DNA of 64,000 nucleotides from PFJX01 sp044227325 (lineage in GTDB: Bacteria; Pseudomonadota; Gammaproteobacteria; Burkholderiales; Thiobacillaceae), in contig JBGAFI010000016.1 of the NCBI GenBank assembly GCA_044227325.1, positions 47,695-111,694 on the forward strand, written 5' to 3'. The translations under genes and the position numbers were made by a program. Positions 8,354 through 17,194 of the stretch are shown here, piece after piece. The notes under the pieces were generated by a model, which was not told the origin of the DNA, did not search any database, and was given only the letters and a program-made list of their open reading frames with translations. Position 1 is the stretch's first letter; each line of letters begins with the position of its first letter.

Positions 8354-8458
8354 GGATTCATTCGAAAACCGTCATGGCGACGAAGCACGGCAATCCATAT
8401 GGCAGTCGGAATATGCAGCGCCTGGATCGCCACGCTTCCCGCGATGACGAATGAATCC
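8354..8458. repeat. long inverted-repeat element (family 3)
   Basis: Outer arms GGATTCATTCG (8354-8364) and CGAATGAATCC (8448-8458) are perfect inverted repeats. Inside them GTCATGGCGACGAAGC pairs imperfectly with GCTTCCCGCGATGAC. The whole 105 bases can fold as one long hairpin. It lies in the gap between the Spy-like gene and the DUF4405 gene. Related inner sequence occurs at 58477-58562. No gene is seen in 8347-8583. Confidence 0.75.
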
Positions 8459-8583
8459 GCAATTTTCCTGGAAGACGGGATCGGCCCGGCAGCGGGCCGA
8501 CCTTCCCGAGGCAAGCGATCGGGCGATGCGCGGCCGCTTGCCTTGTTCGAATCGATCAACCAACGGTTATCAAGGGGTAGACC

Positions 8584-9111
8584 GTGAATATCAAACGCGA
8601 TTGGGCGACGCCCATCACCATCGGCGCTTTTCTGTTGTCCGCCGTGACCGGCGTACTGTTGTTTTTCCATCTGGACAGCGGCCTGAACAAGTTCGCCCAC
8701 GAATGGCTGAGCTGGGCGCTGCTGGCGGGCGTGGCCTTGCATGTGGCCGGCAATTTTTCCGGTTTCAAGCGCCATTTCGGCAGCGGCCGAGGGCGGGCCT
8801 TGGTGGGCGTGTTCGCCGCCCTGCTGTTGCTCAGTTTCATCCAGGTGGGCGGAAAACGGGATGGCCCCGCCGCCTTCGCCACCATCCAGGCCGCCCTGGC
8901 GGACGCGCCTGCCAGCACCCTGGCCCAAGTGGCCAAGACCAGTCCGGAACAGATGCTGGAACGCATGCGGGCGGCCGGATTGCCGGCCACCTCCGCCGAC
9001 CAGAGCCTGGGCGAACTGGCCCAGGGCGACTCCCGCAAACAGATGGAAATCCTGGGCGGCCTGCTGCGCGCGCCGCGGATCAGCGTTTCCTCGGTGGCAG
9101 CAGATCGGTGA
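8584..9111 (+). CDS. DUF4405-type membrane protein
   Basis: A 175-residue protein with three hydrophobic segments in the first 90 residues (PITIGAFLLSAVTGVLLFFHL, EWLSWALLAGVALHVAGNF, ALVGVFAALLLLSFIQVGG). Histidines in the first and second segments (FFHLDSG, HEWLSW, ALHVAGN) fit the DUF4405/cytochrome b-like family, where they can ligate haem. The C-terminal half is soluble and Ala-rich, with SLGELAQGDSRKQMEILGGLL. Its last 32 bases overlap the 3' end of lpdA, which converges from the other strand. The role is unknown; electron transfer in the membrane is a reasonable guess from the family. Confidence 0.75.
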   Translation: MNIKRDWATPITIGAFLLSAVTGVLLFFHLDSGLNKFAHEWLSWALLAGVALHVAGNFSGFKRHFGSGRGRALVGVFAALLLLSFIQVGGKRDGPAAFATIQAALADAPASTLAQVAKTSPEQMLERMRAAGLPATSADQSLGELAQGDSRKQMEILGGLLRAPRISVSSVAADR

Positions 9112-10858
9112 TGGTGCCTTCCGCCATCTCGGCGGCGAAGCAGATCGTTTCGGAGAGGGTGGGGTGGGCGTGGATGGTGAGGCCGATGTCCTCGGCGGTG
9201 GCGCCCATCTCGATGGCCAGCACCGCTTCCGCCAGCAGCTCGCCGGCGTTGATGCCGACGATGCCGGCGCCGATGACCCGCTTGGTCTCCTTGTCCATGA
9301 TCAGCTTGGTCATGCCCTCGGTGCGGGCGATGGACAGGGCGCGGCCGCTGGCCGCCCAGGGGAAGGCGCCTTTCTCGATGTCCAGGCCCTGGGCCTTGGC
9401 TTCGGTTTCGGTGACGCCGACCCAGGCCACTTCCGGGTCCGTGTAGGCGACGGAGGGGATGACCAATGCCTGGAATTCCACCCCGTTTTTGCCACCAATG
9501 CCGGCGATGACCTCGGCCGCCACCTTGCCTTCATGCACCGCCTTGTGGGCCAGCATGGGCTGGCCGACGATGTCGCCGATGGCGAAGATGTGGGGCACGT
9601 TGGTGCGCATCTGCTTGTCCACCGGGATGAAACCCTGCTCGTTCACCGCCACGCCGGCGGTTTCCGCGCCGATGGCCTTGCCGTTCGGGCGGCGGCCGAT
9701 GGCGACGAGAACCCGGTCGTATACCTGGGTCTCGCTGGTTTCCCCAGCCTGCAGGCTGACGTGGATGCCGTCCTCGTTCGCTGCCATGCCGGTGACGCCG
9801 GTGTTGAGCAGGATTTTCTCGAAGCGCTTCTCCATGCGTTTCGACAAGGGCCGCACCAGATCGGCATCGCAACCGGGAATGAGCTGGCCGCCCCGTTCCA
9901 CGACGGTGACCTTGCTGCCCAGGGCGTCGTACACCGTGCCCATTTCCAGGCCGATGATGCCGCCGCCCACCACCAGCAGGCGCTTGGGCACGTCAGCGAG
10001 GGCGAGGGCGCCGGTGGAACTCATGACGCGCGGATCGTCCGGCTGGAAGGGGAGTTTGATGGCTTCCGAGCCGGCGGCGATGATGGCGTGGTCGAAGGCG
10101 ATGGTCTGGCCGCCGTCGTCGCCGGTGACTTCCAGGCTATGGGGACCGGTGAATTTCGCCACGCCATGGAGCACGGTGATCTTGCGCTGCTTGGCCAACT
10201 GGGTGAGGCCGCCGGTGAGCTTGCCCACCACGTCCTTCGCCTTCCATTCGCGCAGCTTGTCCAGGTCCAGCTTGGGTTTGGCGAAGCTGACGCCGTGCTG
10301 CGCCATCTCCTCCGCCTCGGTGATCAGGCGGGCGGTATGCAACAGCGCCTTGGAGGGGATGCAGCCGACATTGAGGCAGACGCCGCCCAGGCTGGGGAAG
10401 CGCTCCACCAGCACCACTTGCAAACCCAGGTCGGCGGCGCGGAAGGCGGCGGTGTAGCCGCCCGGGCCGGCGCCGAGGACCACGACCTGGGCGCGCAGGA
10501 CACCCTCCCCCGCGGGCGGGGGAGGGCTGGGGAGGGGGGCTGCGGCTTGCGGGTTTGCCTGTGGTTGCGGGGACGCGGGCGTTGCGCCCTCTCCCCCGGG
10601 GAGAGGCGTGGCGGCCGCGGCCGCACCCAGCATCAGCACCGGCGTTCCTTCCGACACCTTGTCCCCCACCTTCACCAGGATTTTGTCCACCATGCCGGCT
10701 TGCGGGCAGGGGATGTCCATCGCGGCCTTGTCGGATTCGACGGTGATGAGGGCGGTGTCCTTGGCGACGCTGTCGCCGGGCTTGACAAGGATGTCGATGA
10801 CGGCGACATCCTTGAAGCCGCCGATGTCAGGGACTTTGATTTCGATGGAATTGCTCAT
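9080..10858 (-). CDS. lpdA: dihydrolipoyl dehydrogenase with N-terminal lipoyl domain (E3)
   Basis: A 592-residue flavoprotein and the third gene of the pyruvate dehydrogenase operon; it reoxidises dihydrolipoamide with NAD+. Residues 1-78 are a lipoyl domain with the modified Lys in ESDKA (about 44), as in betaproteobacterial E3 proteins. Residues 84-120 are a Pro/Ala/Gly linker coded by repeat-like DNA. The FAD-binding GAGPGGY follows, then the redox pair Cys161/Cys166 in GGVCLNVGCIPSK, the NAD site VVGGGIIGLEMG and the C-terminal HAHPTLSE with the catalytic His and Glu. It is 103 bases downstream of aceF. The 3' end overlaps the convergent DUF4405 gene. Confidence 0.97.
   Translation of the reverse strand: MSNSIEIKVPDIGGFKDVAVIDILVKPGDSVAKDTALITVESDKAAMDIPCPQAGMVDKILVKVGDKVSEGTPVLMLGAAAAATPLPGGEGATPASPQPQANPQAAAPLPSPPPPAGEGVLRAQVVVLGAGPGGYTAAFRAADLGLQVVLVERFPSLGGVCLNVGCIPSKALLHTARLITEAEEMAQHGVSFAKPKLDLDKLREWKAKDVVGKLTGGLTQLAKQRKITVLHGVAKFTGPHSLEVTGDDGGQTIAFDHAIIAAGSEAIKLPFQPDDPRVMSSTGALALADVPKRLLVVGGGIIGLEMGTVYDALGSKVTVVERGGQLIPGCDADLVRPLSKRMEKRFEKILLNTGVTGMAANEDGIHVSLQAGETSETQVYDRVLVAIGRRPNGKAIGAETAGVAVNEQGFIPVDKQMRTNVPHIFAIGDIVGQPMLAHKAVHEGKVAAEVIAGIGGKNGVEFQALVIPSVAYTDPEVAWVGVTETEAKAQGLDIEKGAFPWAASGRALSIARTEGMTKLIMDKETKRVIGAGIVGINAGELLAEAVLAIEMGATAEDIGLTIHAHPTLSETICFAAEMAEGTITDLLPPRKR
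10499..10609. repeat. G/C-rich palindromic repeat inside lpdA (family 2)
   Basis: Two palindromes, ACCCTCCCCCGCGGGCGGGG near 10500-10520 and CTCCCCCGGGGAG near 10592, lie inside the lpdA reading frame. They encode only the flexible linker between the lipoyl domain and the flavoprotein (residues about 84-120). Similar palindromes stand between genes elsewhere in the window, for example near 25756, 38360, 41890 and 42150. Confidence 0.7.
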
Positions 10859-10961
10859 TGCATTCTCGGAATTGGAGGAGCGCGAAAGAAAGCGCGCGAA
10901 CCGCGAGTTTACGTTTCACCGGAGGCCGCAGGCCGAGTCACGTTTCACTTTTCGCCCGTCG

Positions 10962-12275
10962 TCAGAGCAGCAGCCGGCGCACGTCGGACAGCATCAGGCG
11001 CAGATGGCTGGTGAACCGCGCGCCGTCGGCGCCGTCGATGACCCGGTGGTCGTAGGACAAGGACAGAGGCAGCACCAGGCGCGGCTCGAAGCTCTTCGTG
11101 GCCTTGTTCCACACCGGTTTGTAGTCGGCGCGGGACAGGCCCAGGATGGCCACTTCCGGGCAGTTGATGATGGGCGTGAACAGGGTGCCGCCGATGCCGC
11201 CCAGGCTGGAGATGGTGAAGCAGCCGCCCTGCATGGCGTCCACCTTCAGCTTGCGTTCCCGGGCCAGTTCGGACAGCTCGGCCAGTTCCCGGGCGATGTC
11301 CATCACGTCCTTCTTGTTGACGTCGCGCACCACCGGCACCACCAGGCCGTCCGGGGTGTCGCAGGCGAAGCCGACGTGGAAGTATTTCTTCATCACCAGG
11401 TTCTCGCCGTCGGCGGCGAGGGAGGCGTTGAACTGGGGATAGGTGCGCAGGGCGTTGACCACGGCCTTCATCAGGAACGCCAGCAGGGTGAGCTTGACGC
11501 CCCGTTTCGCCGCCTCCTCCTGCATGGACTTGCGGAAGTCCTCCAGGTCGGTGATGTCGGCCTCGTCGAACTGGGTGACATGGGGCGCGCTGACCCAGTT
11601 GCGGTGCAGGTTCGCGCCGGACAACTTCTTGATGCGCGACAGGGGCTGGCTTTCCACCTCGCCGAACTGGGTGAAGTCGATGACCGGCGCGGGCGGGAAG
11701 CCCAGGCCGATGGCTTCGCCGGTGGGCTTGGCCAGTTCCGCCTTGATCCATGCCTGCACATCCTCTTTCAGGATGCGGTTGCGCGGTCCCGTGCCCTTGA
11801 TGCGGGTGAGGTCGGCGCCCAGTTCCCGGGCGAAGCGGCGCACCGCGGGGCTGGCGTGGGAGGGCTTGCCGGCCTGGAATTCCACATGGGCGCCGATGGG
11901 ATCGGGCCGGTGCTTGGGCGGGATGTGGGCGGGGACTTCCGGCGCGGGGTGGGAAGGCGGCGGCACGGCCGCCACGGTCGAGGCGGCGGGGGGCGTGAAG
12001 GACTTCACCACCGGCGCGGCGCTGGCGGGCGCGGTGTCGCTGGAGGTGTCCAGCATCAGCACCAGCGTACCGGCGGAGACCTTGTCGCCCACCTTGATCT
12101 TGAGTTCCGTGATCGTGCCGCCGAAGGGGGCGGGGATGTCCATCGCGGCCTTGTCGGATTCGACGGTCATGATGGAATCGTCGGCGGCGATCTGGTCGCC
12201 CGGATTCACCATGATTTCGATGACCTCGACATCCTTGAAGCTGCCGATATCGGGGACGATGACTTGCTTGATCAT
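10962..12275 (-). CDS. aceF: pyruvate dehydrogenase E2, dihydrolipoamide acetyltransferase
   Basis: A 437-residue acyltransferase that moves the acetyl group from lipoamide to CoA. One lipoyl domain (residues 1-77, Lys42 in ESDKAAMD) is followed by a Pro/Ala linker. A peripheral-subunit binding domain comes next at about 142-180 (HASPAVRRFARELGADL, GTGPRNRILKEDV), and then the catalytic domain ending with DHRVIDGADGARF, which carries the His-x3-Asp-Gly active site. E. coli AceF has three lipoyl domains; the single one here plus the one on E3 is the usual betaproteobacterial arrangement. It follows aceE after 12 bases. Confidence 0.97.
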   Translation of the reverse strand: MIKQVIVPDIGSFKDVEVIEIMVNPGDQIAADDSIMTVESDKAAMDIPAPFGGTITELKIKVGDKVSAGTLVLMLDTSSDTAPASAAPVVKSFTPPAASTVAAVPPPSHPAPEVPAHIPPKHRPDPIGAHVEFQAGKPSHASPAVRRFARELGADLTRIKGTGPRNRILKEDVQAWIKAELAKPTGEAIGLGFPPAPVIDFTQFGEVESQPLSRIKKLSGANLHRNWVSAPHVTQFDEADITDLEDFRKSMQEEAAKRGVKLTLLAFLMKAVVNALRTYPQFNASLAADGENLVMKKYFHVGFACDTPDGLVVPVVRDVNKKDVMDIARELAELSELARERKLKVDAMQGGCFTISSLGGIGGTLFTPIINCPEVAILGLSRADYKPVWNKATKSFEPRLVLPLSLSYDHRVIDGADGARFTSHLRLMLSDVRRLLL

Positions 12276-12287
12276 GTCGTCGTCTCC

Positions 12288-14960
12288 TTATACGTTGACC
12301 GGGTTGGGCCGGTCGCTGTCGATGCCGTACTTCCTGATCGCCTCGGCGGCCTTGCTCGCCGGAACCACGCCTTCGTCGGCCAGGGCCTTGAGGGCGGCCA
12401 GGACCACGTAATGCCGGTCCACCTCGAAAAAGCGGCGCAGGGCCTCGCGGGAATCGGAGCGGCCGAAGCCGTCGGTGCCCAGGGTGACGAAGCGGCCGCG
12501 CACGTAGGGACGAATCTGGTCGGGAAAGGCGCGCATGTAGTCGGTGGAGGCGATAACCGGGCCCTCGCTGCCATCCAGGCATTGCTCCACGTAGCTGGTC
12601 TTCTGGGGCTGGTCCGGGTGCAGCAGGTTCCAGCGATGCACCTCCTGGGCCTCCCGGCGCAGTTCGTTGAAGCTGGTGGCGCTCCACACGTCGGCGGCGA
12701 CGCCCCAGTCCTGTTCCAGAAGCGCGGCGGCGGCCATGACCTCGCGCAGGATGGTGCCGGAGCCCATCAACTGGACCCGTGGCTTCTTGCTCTTGCCTTT
12801 GCCCTTGGCGCCTTCCTGGAGTTTGTACAGTCCCTTCAGGATGCCCGCCTCGGCGCCCTTGGGCAGGGCCGGGTGGCTGTAGTTCTCGTTCATCACGGTG
12901 ATGTAATAGAACACGTCCTCCTGTTCCTGGAACATGCGCCGCATGCCGTCCTGGAGGATGACCGCCAGTTCGTAATGGAAGGTGGGGTCGTAGGACACGC
13001 AGTTGGGGATCATGGCCGCCTGCAGGTGGCTGTGGCCGTCCTCATGTTGCAGGCCCTCGCCGTTCAGCGTCGTGCGGCCGGCGGTGCCGCCCAGCAGGAA
13101 GCCGCGCGCGCGGCAGTCGCCGGCGGCCCAGGCCAGGTCGCCGATGCGCTGGAAGCCGAACATGGAGTAGTAGATGTAGAAGGGAATCATCTGCACGCCG
13201 TTGACACTGTAGGACGTGGCGGCGGCGAGCCAGGACGAGAAGGCGCCGGCCTCGTTGATGCCTTCCTCCAGAATCTGGCCGCCCTTGTCCTCCCGGTAAT
13301 ACATGACCTGATCGGAATCCACCGGCTCGTAGAGCTGGCCGACCGAGGAGTAGATGCCGACGGTGCGGAACAGGCCCTCCATGCCGAAGGTGCGCGCCTC
13401 GTCCGGCACGATGGGAACGATGTGGCGGCCCAGGGTCTTGTCGCGCAGCAGGCTGGTGAGCAGGCGCACGAAGGCCATGGTGGTGGAGATTTCCCGGTCG
13501 CCGGTGGCTTCCAGCATGGCCTGGAAGCTGGACAGGGGCGGCGCGGCCAGGGCCTCGGCCTTGCTCCGGCGCGCGGGCAGATAGCCGCCCAGGGCCGCGC
13601 GGCGGGCTTGCAGATACTGCATTTCCGGGCTGTTTTCCGCCGGGCGGTAGAAGGGCAGATGTTCCAACTGGTCGTCCGGGATGGGAATCTGGAAGCGGTC
13701 GCGGAAGGCGCGCAGCGACTCCAGATCCATCTTCTTCTGCTGGTGGGTCGGGTTCTGGGCTTCGCCGGACACGCCCATGCCGTATCCCTTCACGGTCTTC
13801 GCCAGGATCACCGTCGGCTGGCCGGTGTGCTTCACCGCCGCCGCGTAGGCCGCGTAGACCTTGTGCGGGTCGTGGCCGCCCCGGTTCAGGCGCCAGATGT
13901 CCTCGTCGGACATGGCGGCGACCATTTCCTTCAGTTCCGGATATTTGCCGAAGAAGGCCTCGCGCGTGTAGGCGCCGCCCTTGGCCTTGAAGTTCTGGTA
14001 TTCGCCGTCCACGCATTCCTCCATGCGCTGGCGCAGGATGCCCTTGCCGTCCATGGCCAGAAGCGGATCCCAGTAGGACCCCCAGAGCACCTTGATGACG
14101 TTCCAGCCGGCGCCCCGGAAGGCGGCTTCCAGTTCCTGGATGATTTTGCCGTTGCCGCGCACCGGGCCGTCCAGGCGCTGCAGGTTGCAGTTGATGACGA
14201 AGATCAGGTTGTCCAGCTTCTCGCGCGAGGCCAGGGTGATGGCGCCCAGGGTTTCCGGTTCGTCGGTCTCGCCGTCGCCCAGGAACGCCCAGACGTGGCG
14301 GCCGGAGGTGTCGGCGATGCCCCGGTCGTGCAGGTAGCGCAGGAAGCGGGCCTGGTAGATCGCGGTGATGGGGCCCAGGCCCATGGACACCGTGGGGAAC
14401 TGCCAGAAGTCCGGCATCAGCCAGGGGTGGGGATAGGAGGGAATGCCGTGGCCCGAGGCTTCCTGCCGGAAATTCGAGAACTGGTCTTCGCTGATGCGGC
14501 CCTCGATGAAGGCGCGGGCGTAGATGCCGGGCGCCGAGTGGCCCTGGAAGTAGACCAGATCCGCGCCGTGTTCCGTATCCGGGCCGCGGAAGAAGTGGTT
14601 GAAACCCACGTCATACAGCGTGGCGGAAGACTGGAAGCTGGCGATGTGGCCGCCCACGCCGGGCGCCTTTTCGTTCGCGCGCATGACGCAGGCCACCGCG
14701 TTCCAGCGGATCAGCGCCTTGATGCGGCCTTCCATGGGCACGTCGCCGGGATGCTTTTCCTGGAGGTGCACCGGGATGGTGTTCACATACGCGGTGGTGG
14801 CGTTGTAGGGCAGATAGGCGCCCGAGCGGCGCGCCTTGTCCACCAGCCGTTCGAGCAGGTAATGGGCGCGCTCCGCGCCTTCCTCCTCGATGACGGCGGC
14901 GAGGGCGTCCAGCCATTCCCGGGTTTCCTGGGGATCGATGTCGGGGGTGGAATTCGGCAT
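12288..14960 (-). CDS. aceE: pyruvate dehydrogenase E1 component, homodimeric type
   Basis: An 890-residue thiamine-diphosphate enzyme that decarboxylates pyruvate and acetylates the lipoyl group of AceF. The ThDP/Mg site is visible as GDGETDEPE followed about 27 residues later by FVINCNLQRLDGPVRGN. Other family blocks are GHSAPGIYARAF and YPHPWLMPDFWQFPTVSMGLGP. The length matches the homodimeric E1 of Gram-negative bacteria. ATG 14960 was chosen because GGAG lies 9 bases upstream and it gives the usual N-terminus; the frame itself extends 17 codons further. It is the first gene of aceE-aceF-lpdA, divergent from the aminopeptidase gene. Confidence 0.97.
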   Translation of the reverse strand: MPNSTPDIDPQETREWLDALAAVIEEEGAERAHYLLERLVDKARRSGAYLPYNATTAYVNTIPVHLQEKHPGDVPMEGRIKALIRWNAVACVMRANEKAPGVGGHIASFQSSATLYDVGFNHFFRGPDTEHGADLVYFQGHSAPGIYARAFIEGRISEDQFSNFRQEASGHGIPSYPHPWLMPDFWQFPTVSMGLGPITAIYQARFLRYLHDRGIADTSGRHVWAFLGDGETDEPETLGAITLASREKLDNLIFVINCNLQRLDGPVRGNGKIIQELEAAFRGAGWNVIKVLWGSYWDPLLAMDGKGILRQRMEECVDGEYQNFKAKGGAYTREAFFGKYPELKEMVAAMSDEDIWRLNRGGHDPHKVYAAYAAAVKHTGQPTVILAKTVKGYGMGVSGEAQNPTHQQKKMDLESLRAFRDRFQIPIPDDQLEHLPFYRPAENSPEMQYLQARRAALGGYLPARRSKAEALAAPPLSSFQAMLEATGDREISTTMAFVRLLTSLLRDKTLGRHIVPIVPDEARTFGMEGLFRTVGIYSSVGQLYEPVDSDQVMYYREDKGGQILEEGINEAGAFSSWLAAATSYSVNGVQMIPFYIYYSMFGFQRIGDLAWAAGDCRARGFLLGGTAGRTTLNGEGLQHEDGHSHLQAAMIPNCVSYDPTFHYELAVILQDGMRRMFQEQEDVFYYITVMNENYSHPALPKGAEAGILKGLYKLQEGAKGKGKSKKPRVQLMGSGTILREVMAAAALLEQDWGVAADVWSATSFNELRREAQEVHRWNLLHPDQPQKTSYVEQCLDGSEGPVIASTDYMRAFPDQIRPYVRGRFVTLGTDGFGRSDSREALRRFFEVDRHYVVLAALKALADEGVVPASKAAEAIRKYGIDSDRPNPVNV

Positions 14961-15127
14961 GAAAGGGGTCTCCGAATGAAGTCTTGTGCAGGCCCGGCAT
15001 CCGCGCGGCAACGGGGTAAAACCCCTGGCGCGATCCGGCTAAGTTATGAGGTTTTCGTGGAACAATCGTGTCTAGTTTATGCGAGCGGGCGGATTATCCA
15101 GGCGAGCGGCTTCCCGGTCAATTCTTC

Positions 15128-15140
15128 AATACTAAGTATT
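15128..15140. promoter_or_regulatory. possible operator palindrome between aceE and pepA-like gene
   Basis: AATACTAAGTATT is a 13-base near-perfect palindrome in the AT-rich part of the 206-base divergent gap. It is flanked by two copies of the word CAATTCTT. Placement 27 bases before the aminopeptidase start and upstream of aceE suggests a regulator site. The cognate protein is not known, and the sequence does not match the E. coli PdhR site by eye. Confidence 0.35.
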
Positions 15141-15166
15141 CAATTCTTAAATATTAAAGGTGGCTA

Positions 15167-16657
15167 ATGAACAAACCCTCCTCCGTTGGCGTGGTTCTCG
15201 CGCGTCCGCAACAGAAAGCGGCCCTCCTCAAAACCCGGAGCGGCAAGACCCGCCACCTGCTGATCGTTCTGCCAGCGGGGGACGATTGGCACGATGCGCC
15301 GGACCATGCCGCCCTGTTGCCGGCCTTGGCGCGGCGCGGGAAGAAAGCGGAGGACCTGGTGAAGCAGCCGATCAGCCTGGAATTGCCGGGCGGCTGCCTG
15401 TCGGCGTGGACCCGCCTGGACGAAAAGAAATCCAGCTTCGATTGGCACAGCCAGTTGCGGCAGGCGCTCAAACCGTTGCTGGACGAGCATCCCGGAGAAA
15501 TCGAGATCGCGCTGTACGGGTCGGACGGATTCCGCGCCCGCGCCGCCAAAGCCGCCGCCTACGTGGCCTGGCTGAACGGCGCGTCTCTGCCCAACTGGAA
15601 GAGCGAGAAGGCGCCGGCCATGCTGGAGCGCATCGTCCTGCACGGTATCGCGGGGCTGGACCTGAAGCGGGAACACGCCCTGGCGGAGGGCAACACACTG
15701 TGCCGGGAACTGACCATGCTGCCGCCCAACCTGCTCACCCCGGGCAGTTATCGTGAGCGCATCCGCGCGCTGGCCAAGGAGGCCGGCTGGGCCATCGAGG
15801 AATTCGACACCAAGCGGCTGAAGAAGCTGAAGGCCGGCGCCTTCCTCGCGGTGGAGCGGGGCAGCGCCCATGACGACGCGGCTATCGTGCGCCTGAGCTA
15901 CCAGGGCGGGGCGAAAGCGGGAAAAGGGAAGCGGGAAAAGGGAAAAACCGTCGCCCTGGTGGGCAAGGGCATCTGCTTCGACACCGGCGGCCACAACCTG
16001 AAGCCGGCCCGCTACATGAACAACATGCACGACGACATGAACGGCTCCGCCGTCGCCCTGGGCATCCTGTTCGCGGCGACCCGGCTGAAGCTGCCGGTGA
16101 ACCTGGAAGTCTGGCTCGCCATCGCCCAGAACCACCTGTCCCCCGAGGCCTACACCCAGAACGAGGTGGTCACCGCCCTCAACGGTACCACCATCGAGAT
16201 CGTCCACACCGACGCGGAAGGCCGCATGGTGCTCGCGGACACCCTGGCCCTGGCGGCGAAGGAAAAGCCGGAAGCCATCATCGACTTCGCCACCCTCACC
16301 GGCAGCATGGCCGTGGCCTTGGGCGAGCGCATGAGCGGCGTCATCGCCAACCGGGACGATCTGGCCGCGAAAGCCGTGGCGGCGGGCCAGGCCAGCGGCG
16401 AGCGGGTGGTCGCCTTCCCCATGCCGGAGGACTACGACGAGGCGCTGGATTCCCCCGTCGCGGACGTGAAGCAATGCACCCTGGATTCGGAAGCCGACCA
16501 CATCCTCGCGGCCCGCTTCCTGAACCGCTTCGTCGGCGACACCCCGTGGCTGCACGTGGATCTCTCCGCCGCCCGCTGCAAGGGCGGCCTGGGTGCCGCC
16601 GGCTCCGACATCACCGGCTTCGGCGTCGGGCTGGGCCTGGCGCTGCTGCTTACCTGA
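15167..16657 (+). CDS. M17-family leucyl aminopeptidase
   Basis: A 496-residue cytosolic metallopeptidase removing N-terminal residues from peptides. The C-terminal catalytic half has the M17 landmarks: VGKGICFDTGG(H)NLKP with the Lys and Asp metal ligands, MNNMHDDMNGSAVALG, and the signature IVHTDAEGRMVLAD, a variant of NTDAEGRL. The N-terminal 170 residues are the divergent M17 cap domain. A 14-base tandem repeat (15917-15944) gives a basic insert AGKGKREKGKT just before the first metal-binding strand. A GGTGGC site precedes ATG 15167. The 3' end overlaps the convergent cytochrome gene by 8 bases. Confidence 0.93.
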   Translation: MNKPSSVGVVLARPQQKAALLKTRSGKTRHLLIVLPAGDDWHDAPDHAALLPALARRGKKAEDLVKQPISLELPGGCLSAWTRLDEKKSSFDWHSQLRQALKPLLDEHPGEIEIALYGSDGFRARAAKAAAYVAWLNGASLPNWKSEKAPAMLERIVLHGIAGLDLKREHALAEGNTLCRELTMLPPNLLTPGSYRERIRALAKEAGWAIEEFDTKRLKKLKAGAFLAVERGSAHDDAAIVRLSYQGGAKAGKGKREKGKTVALVGKGICFDTGGHNLKPARYMNNMHDDMNGSAVALGILFAATRLKLPVNLEVWLAIAQNHLSPEAYTQNEVVTALNGTTIEIVHTDAEGRMVLADTLALAAKEKPEAIIDFATLTGSMAVALGERMSGVIANRDDLAAKAVAAGQASGERVVAFPMPEDYDEALDSPVADVKQCTLDSEADHILAARFLNRFVGDTPWLHVDLSAARCKGGLGAAGSDITGFGVGLGLALLLT

Positions 16658-17015
16658 CGCCGTAGGGCCCCACCTTGGCCAGCTTGCGGCGGTCGACGCT
16701 GGCGAAATAGGTCGCCACGTCGGCCATGTCCGCCTCGTCCAGGGTTTGCATGAGCAGGGTCATGACGGGGTGGAAGCGGTCGGCGCTGCGGAAGCGCCCC
16801 ATGTTGTAGAGCAGGTCGAAATAGTCGAGGCCGCCGATGGCGGGCATCTCGCCGCCCTGGCGCAGGCCGTCCAGGCCGTGGCAGGTGGTGCAGGGACGGG
16901 CGAGGGCTTGTCCCCTTTGTCCGTCCGGCTCCGAACCGGATTCCGCGTGGGCGGGGAGGGTGGCAAGGCAAAGCAGGGCGGCAAGGCTGGCGAAAAGGGT
17001 ACCGCGGGTTTTCAC
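16650..17015 (-). CDS. periplasmic class I cytochrome c
   Basis: A 121-residue exported monohaem cytochrome. GTG 17015, with GGAG 9 bases upstream, opens the signal peptide VKTRGTLFASLAALLCLATLPAHA. The haem-attachment motif CTTCH follows in RPCTTCHGLDGLRQGG. Methionines in the helical C-terminal part (ADMADVATYFAS region and upstream MTLLMQTL) could supply the sixth ligand. Size and spacing fit the c4/c553-type halves that carry electrons to oxidases or reductases. It is a single gene between the aminopeptidase and aroC. The partner oxidase cannot be inferred from this window. Confidence 0.88.
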   Translation of the reverse strand: MKTRGTLFASLAALLCLATLPAHAESGSEPDGQRGQALARPCTTCHGLDGLRQGGEMPAIGGLDYFDLLYNMGRFRSADRFHPVMTLLMQTLDEADMADVATYFASVDRRKLAKVGPYGVR

Positions 17016-17194
17016 GATCGACTCCAGGGACGGTGGGGGGAAATGGGAGGATGGCTGCAAGCCTAGGGTTCGGGAAACGGAGGGTCAAACAACCGGGTTG
17101 GTTCCGCCGGCCTCGGATCGGATTCCCCGACTGGAACTGATATTTCGACGCGCCATGCGATAATCGCGGGCAAATTTTCGAAATTCCAGCGCAC

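Noticed and set aside
8584..9111. Frameshift at the end of the DUF4405 gene because of overlap with lpdA
   Set aside because: Both frames are open and end with normal stops; a 32-base convergent overlap is acceptable.
10608..15167. A 1519-codon open frame on the + strand
   Set aside because: It is antisense to aceE, aceF and the start of lpdA, whose products are unmistakable. Its composition (Gly, His, Val, Asp rich) is the usual shadow of high-GC codon bias.
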